From NCBI GenBank assembly GCA_937874185.1, contig CALNAK010000021.1, forward strand, positions 62,001-126,000: a stretch of DNA of 64,000 nt, given 5' to 3'. Shown here in pieces: positions 63,059 to 64,000 of this stretch. Each line of letters starts with the position of its first letter. Position 1 is the stretch's first letter. A program made the position numbers and the translations under genes. The stretch comes from an uncultured Lactobacillus sp. Lineage in GTDB: Bacteria; Bacillota; Bacilli; Lactobacillales; Lactobacillaceae. The notes beneath the pieces were generated by a model. That model was given only the letters and a program-made list of their open reading frames with translations, did no database searches and was not told where the DNA came from.

Positions 63059-63073
63059 TGTTATCCGCTTACA
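63059..63073. promoter_or_regulatory. cre-like site upstream of the EIIC-mupG operon
   Basis: Minus strand TGTAAGCGGATAACA, a cre-like sequence with one extra base before the final CA. Position 45 bp before the EIIC start. Weak. Confidence 0.3.
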
Positions 63074-63140
63074 AGTACTGTTGTAACCCTTTTCATTGAA
63101 ATGTATATGTTTTTATAAAAGAAATAATAATTTAACAAAT

Positions 63141-63170
63141 AAAAAACACGTTACTAATCCGTAACATGTT
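63141..63170 (-). terminator. Terminator overlapping the end of the RpiR gene
   Basis: AACACGTTAC (63145-63154) pairs with GTAACATGTT (63161-63170), one wobble; the stem includes the stop codon; T-run on the minus strand. Confidence 0.65.
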
Positions 63171-63927
63171 CCGTAAATCTATTATCAATTTGGTCTACCA
63201 TCTTATGGTACGCACAGTTAGAGATTTGTTCCAAGGTGTAAACAATCGGCACTTGAGTTGTGACATTAATATGACCTTTTCTATTCTGTGGAGTGTCATA
63301 TGAGATAGAAAAATCGGTAATTTGGTTCAAAACTGAATAAGAATTAGAAGTTAAGGCAATTGTTTCTGCCCCATTCTTCTTATAATATCTAGCTTGTTCC
63401 AAAACTTGATCAGTTTCTCCGGAAATAGAAACAAGGACTAACAAAGTCTTAGTAAAATCACGATCAGAGAATGGTTCCGGTTGGAATGGATCAATTATTG
63501 GCAATGAATAGATTCCATAACTAGACAAGATACTAGCGCCATACTGGGCTATGCGTCCACTATTACCTACTCCAAAGAACAATACCAAGTCGGCCGCATT
63601 TATCATATCAGCTGCTTGATCGATTTTATTATCGAAAGGTTCCTCATCGGCTACTAACTGAAAGAAGTTCTTGATAGGCTCCATACTTGGATCTTGTTGT
63701 GACTTAGCAGGCTGTTTAAGACTCTGTTTCAACGCAAACTTAAATTCTGAGAAACCACTATAATCCATTTTCTTAAGAAATCTCAAAATAGTTGTTGTCG
63801 AAACGTGGGCTGCGTTAGCCATCTCACGAATAGTCATGTTTTGAACTTCTTTAGTGTGACCGATAATATACTTGTAGACAATCAATTCTAATCGATTCAA
63901 TTCATGAACTTTTTGATATGGAAACAT
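63154..63927 (-). CDS. MurR/RpiR-family transcriptional regulator
   Basis: 257 residues. N-terminal HTH (VQNMTIREMANAAHVSTTTI, LRFLKKMDYSGFSEFK) and a C-terminal SIS sugar-phosphate isomerase domain (VLFFGVGNSGRIAQYGASIL, LVLVSISGETDQVLEQ). These regulators sense phosphorylated amino sugars. It lies upstream of EIIC and mupG on the same strand and likely controls them. AAAGGAGGT ahead of the ATG; a TATAAT at 63980-63985 on the minus strand is its probable -10. Confidence 0.92.
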   Translation of the reverse strand: MFPYQKVHELNRLELIVYKYIIGHTKEVQNMTIREMANAAHVSTTTILRFLKKMDYSGFSEFKFALKQSLKQPAKSQQDPSMEPIKNFFQLVADEEPFDNKIDQAADMINAADLVLFFGVGNSGRIAQYGASILSSYGIYSLPIIDPFQPEPFSDRDFTKTLLVLVSISGETDQVLEQARYYKKNGAETIALTSNSYSVLNQITDFSISYDTPQNRKGHINVTTQVPIVYTLEQISNCAYHKMVDQIDNRFTEHVTD

Positions 63928-64000
63928 AATTTTTACCTCCTTTATGATTGGTCTATATCCTTTTTGAAATAACTCTTTTATTATACATGTAACAAATTAC

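Overview
The window is a low-GC Firmicutes chromosome segment. It is almost certainly from a Lactobacillaceae species, with a Companilactobacillus-like relative as my best guess; the genus is inference. Supporting signs are malolactic enzyme with a LysR regulator and malate permease, a complete PfkA/pyruvate kinase pair, surface proteins anchored by SLAP-type (S-layer protein A) cell-wall modules, OatA-like peptidoglycan O-acetylation, many PTS permeases, AGGAGG-type ribosome binding sites and frequent TTG starts. I see no rRNA, tRNA, CRISPR array, prophage or intact insertion sequence.

Layout. 1-2.5 kb: the 3' end of an alcohol dehydrogenase and a SLAP-repeat secreted protein. 2.5-9.7 kb: a GalT-like protein, then pyk, pfkA and dnaE on the minus strand, with a catabolite-response-like site ahead of pfkA. 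9.8-16.5 kb: small membrane proteins, a lipoprotein, L32 and a tight minus-strand run obgE-oatA-rnz-SDR-lapA. 16.6-20.3 kb: fructose operon fruR-fruK-fruA, whose promoter carries four phased 10-bp repeats. 20.5-22.5 kb: a second SLAP protein. 22.6-28.9 kb: map, uvrC, small genes, MgtC, an orphan EIIA, a low-molecular-weight tyrosine phosphatase. 29.5-33.1 kb: the malolactic locus. 33.5-35.1 kb: small membrane and hypothetical genes and a fructosamine kinase. 35.4-39.7 kb: a 1429-residue adhesin with about ten 210-bp tandem repeats and three C-terminal SLAP-like modules.

39.8-43.7 kb: glycerate kinase and permease divergent from a CdaR regulator, followed by the relic tail of a second CdaR gene. 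43.8-49 kb: esterase, HAD hydrolase, aldo/keto reductase, proline iminopeptidase and a class I amidotransferase. 49.3-54.6 kb: dihydroxyacetone kinase dhaKLM, two Cof-type HAD phosphatases and a cellobiose-family PTS EIIC. 54.9-57.6 kb: guanine deaminase overlapping a xanthine/uracil-family permease. 57.9-63.9 kb: a membrane diguanylate cyclase, an Eis-like acetyltransferase, and a MupG / EIIC / RpiR cluster that looks like a muramyl-sugar uptake locus.

The most unusual structure is a dispersed intergenic element. Two full copies of exactly 170 bp (33347-33516 and 57746-57915) differ in sequence, yet both fold into the same three-way junction, with compensatory base changes in all three stems. 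Two shortened derivatives lie at 53082-53141 and 53269-53332. I know of no named family that matches it. Several genes missed by a simple length cut-off were also found (25617-25763, 25896-25997, 33554-33715), and many start codons were revised from ribosome-binding-site position.
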